A stretch of DNA of 8,505 nt, taken from positions 1 through 8,505 of the forward strand of contig NZ_JAHDJT010000051.1 of NCBI RefSeq assembly GCF_023661085.1, in the 5' to 3' direction. The position numbers and the translations under genes are program-made. Below, piece after piece: positions 7,808 through 8,505 of this stretch (position 1 is its first letter; every line of letters starts with the position of its first letter). The notes beneath the pieces were generated by a model, which searched no databases, was not told the origin of the DNA, and saw nothing but the letters and a program-made list of their open reading frames with translations. This stretch comes from Wolbachia pipientis (lineage in GTDB: Bacteria; Pseudomonadota; Alphaproteobacteria; Rickettsiales; Anaplasmataceae).

Positions 7808-8314
7808 TTAATCAATGAACTCCGGCATGTTGAGTGCTATATACTTTTCCTTTACGTTTATATGCGGAAATATCTCTTTAGTAAAAGACAGCATAATATT
7901 CTTTTTTGTGCCGATGACTGAAATTTCCAATACATCTCCTGAACCGAAATTATGTATAGATTCTATATAGCCATATAATTCATTATTTTCTAGCCTTACT
8001 TCCATATTTATAAGGTCACTTTGATAAAGCTCGTTCTCATCATTTAGTTTTGGCAGTTTATTTCTTTTTGTGTATAATTTTTTGTTTCTTAAAAGCTCTG
8101 CTTCGTTACGAGAATTTACTCCACTTATTGTGGCTATTACTAAATTATCACCTATGACAGACACTGAATCTATCTTATAACTTTCATTACCACTTATCAA
8201 CTCACCATATAGAGAAATATTTTCGGGTTTTTCAGTGAAAGTTTTTACTTTAACAGCTCCTTTAATTCAGTGAGGGGAAGTAATGATTCCGAGGTATACT
8301 AAGTTATCGTTCAT
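7808..8314 (-). pseudogene. rimM: ribosome maturation factor RimM, interrupted by an in-frame TGA
   Basis: RimM binds ribosomal protein uS19 and assists 30S head maturation. From the ATG at 8314 the minus strand reads MNDNLVYLGIITSPH, a TGA, then [16 protein letters not shown] and onward in the same frame to the TAA at 7810-7808. Counting the stop as one codon gives 168 residues, the normal RimM length, with the N-terminal RimM domain followed by the PRC-barrel part ([46 protein letters not shown]). The TGA (8269-8267, codon 16) replaces the glycine of the conserved PHGIKG motif and needs only one base change, GGA to TGA. No frameshift is present. The longest downstream frame restarts at a TTG (8200) without a usable Shine-Dalgarno and lacks 38 residues. 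It could be a young pseudogene, a read-through case or a sequencing error; the rest of the frame is well preserved. Confidence 0.85.
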
Positions 8315-8320
8315 GTTAAT

Positions 8321-8349
8321 ATGATAATCAAAACTAGTTTTTTTGTCTA
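8321..8349 (-). promoter_or_regulatory. rimM promoter, possibly giving a leaderless message
   Basis: On the minus strand TAGACA (8349-8344), a 17-base spacer and TATCAT (8326-8321). The ATG at 8314 lies exactly where transcription would be expected to begin, and no Shine-Dalgarno precedes it, so a leaderless or nearly leaderless mRNA is predicted. Confidence 0.45.
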
Positions 8350-8403
8350 CAGCGTTGGAAGCAATAGATAACAGTGAAAAAAAGCTATAACTTTATCTCA
8401 ATA

Positions 8404-8426
8404 GAAACAAAAAAACTACTTGACAA
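8404..8426. repeat. right arm of a 23-bp perfect inverted repeat
   Basis: Exact reverse complement of 82-104. Here it supplies the A-rich upstream block and the TTGACA -35 of the rightward promoter. The 12-base core ACAAAAAAACTA also occurs on the minus strand at 8346-8335, overlapping the rimM -35. Confidence 0.9.
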
Positions 8427-8448
8427 CCTTCGCCGTTATCCTTATTAT
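8420..8448 (+). promoter_or_regulatory. strong sigma70 promoter for the rightward gene at the window end
   Basis: A perfect TTGACA (8420-8425), a 17-base spacer and TATTAT (8443-8448), with an overlapping TATAAT at 8446-8451. An A-rich tract directly upstream (8405-8415) could act as an UP element. Predicted transcription starts near 8455, leaving a leader of about 40 bases. The region 8315-8493 carries only this promoter and the divergent rimM promoter. Confidence 0.65.
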
Positions 8449-8493
8449 AATAGTGAAGCTATTTGTTTAACTTCCCAATCTGTACAGGTTAAA

Positions 8494-8505
8494 ATGACAA
8501 GAGAA
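8494..8505 (+). CDS. start of an unidentified rightward gene, cut by the window edge
   Basis: ATG at 8494 opens MTRE and leaves the window. AGG at 8486-8488 lies 5 bases upstream, and a near-consensus promoter stands about 70 bases before the start. Four codons do not allow a product to be named. The leader and first seven bases resemble those at the left end of the window on the opposite strand. Confidence 0.55.

Noticed and set aside
7808..8200. Short RimM starting at TTG 8200 as the real gene
   Set aside because: The missing N-terminal part is present upstream in the same frame, with only one stop codon. The TTG has GGTGAG directly against it, too close to serve as a ribosome binding site.
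8466..8493. TTTAAC...GTTAAA stem in the leader of the rightward gene as a regulatory hairpin
   Set aside because: Only six AT-rich pairs with a long loop, expected by chance in this composition, and it does not cover the start codon convincingly.
1..8505. CRISPR array, tRNA, rRNA or insertion sequence
   Set aside because: No regularly spaced repeats, no cloverleaf or rRNA-like segments and no transposase frame were seen. The 23-bp inverted repeats flank ordinary genes and carry promoters, and there is no sign of target duplication.

Overview
The window looks like a chromosomal segment of an AT-rich alphaproteobacterial endosymbiont of the Rickettsiales, most probably Wolbachia. The reasons are the AT-rich composition with short spacers, an ALAS-type hemA (the C4 haem route of alphaproteobacteria), reductive-evolution marks in otherwise conserved genes, and a large hydrophilic protein with a helical-repeat look and a C-terminal membrane anchor of the kind found as lineage-specific genes in these bacteria. 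The genus is inferred from gene content and protein style, without a database search.

Layout. Positions 1-104 hold a leftward promoter/leader that ends in a possible start codon at the window edge. Next come three rightward genes: htpG (Hsp90 chaperone, behind a sigma32-like promoter), an unrecognised protein of 1016 residues with a two-helix membrane anchor (own extended -10 promoter overlapping the htpG stop), and hemA (5-aminolevulinate synthase, TTG start). hemA meets a leftward cluster tail to tail, with a 9-base overlap. Read in its own direction, that cluster is rimM (broken by a stop codon), efp (elongation factor P, with its own promoter) and a SuhB/inositol-monophosphatase family gene that has lost its catalytic aspartates. 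From 8315 on there is a divergent promoter region that fires rimM leftward and an uncharacterised gene rightward; that gene has only four codons inside the window.

The most unusual observations are these. (1) The two window ends carry an exact 23-bp inverted repeat that continues as a diverged promoter/leader of about 100 bp and ends in ATGACAA on both sides. (2) rimM is complete apart from one in-frame TGA replacing a glycine codon in its conserved PHG motif. (3) The SuhB-like protein keeps the family fold signature but lacks metal-binding residues, so it looks like a pseudoenzyme. (4) The 1016-residue protein has a solenoid-like body, a coiled coil, a long acidic/serine-rich linker with three spaced aromatic-x-x-aliphatic motifs, a proline-rich hinge and a two-helix C-terminal anchor, which suggests a surface or secreted host-interaction factor.

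Functionally the housekeeping genes cover protein folding (htpG), haem synthesis (hemA), ribosome maturation (rimM), translation of proline stretches (efp) and possibly rRNA transcription or RNA-related roles (suhB-like). The efp-suhB pair is tightly spaced and probably cotranscribed. EF-P and the proline-rich tract of the large protein lie in the same window, but nothing indicates a specific link.
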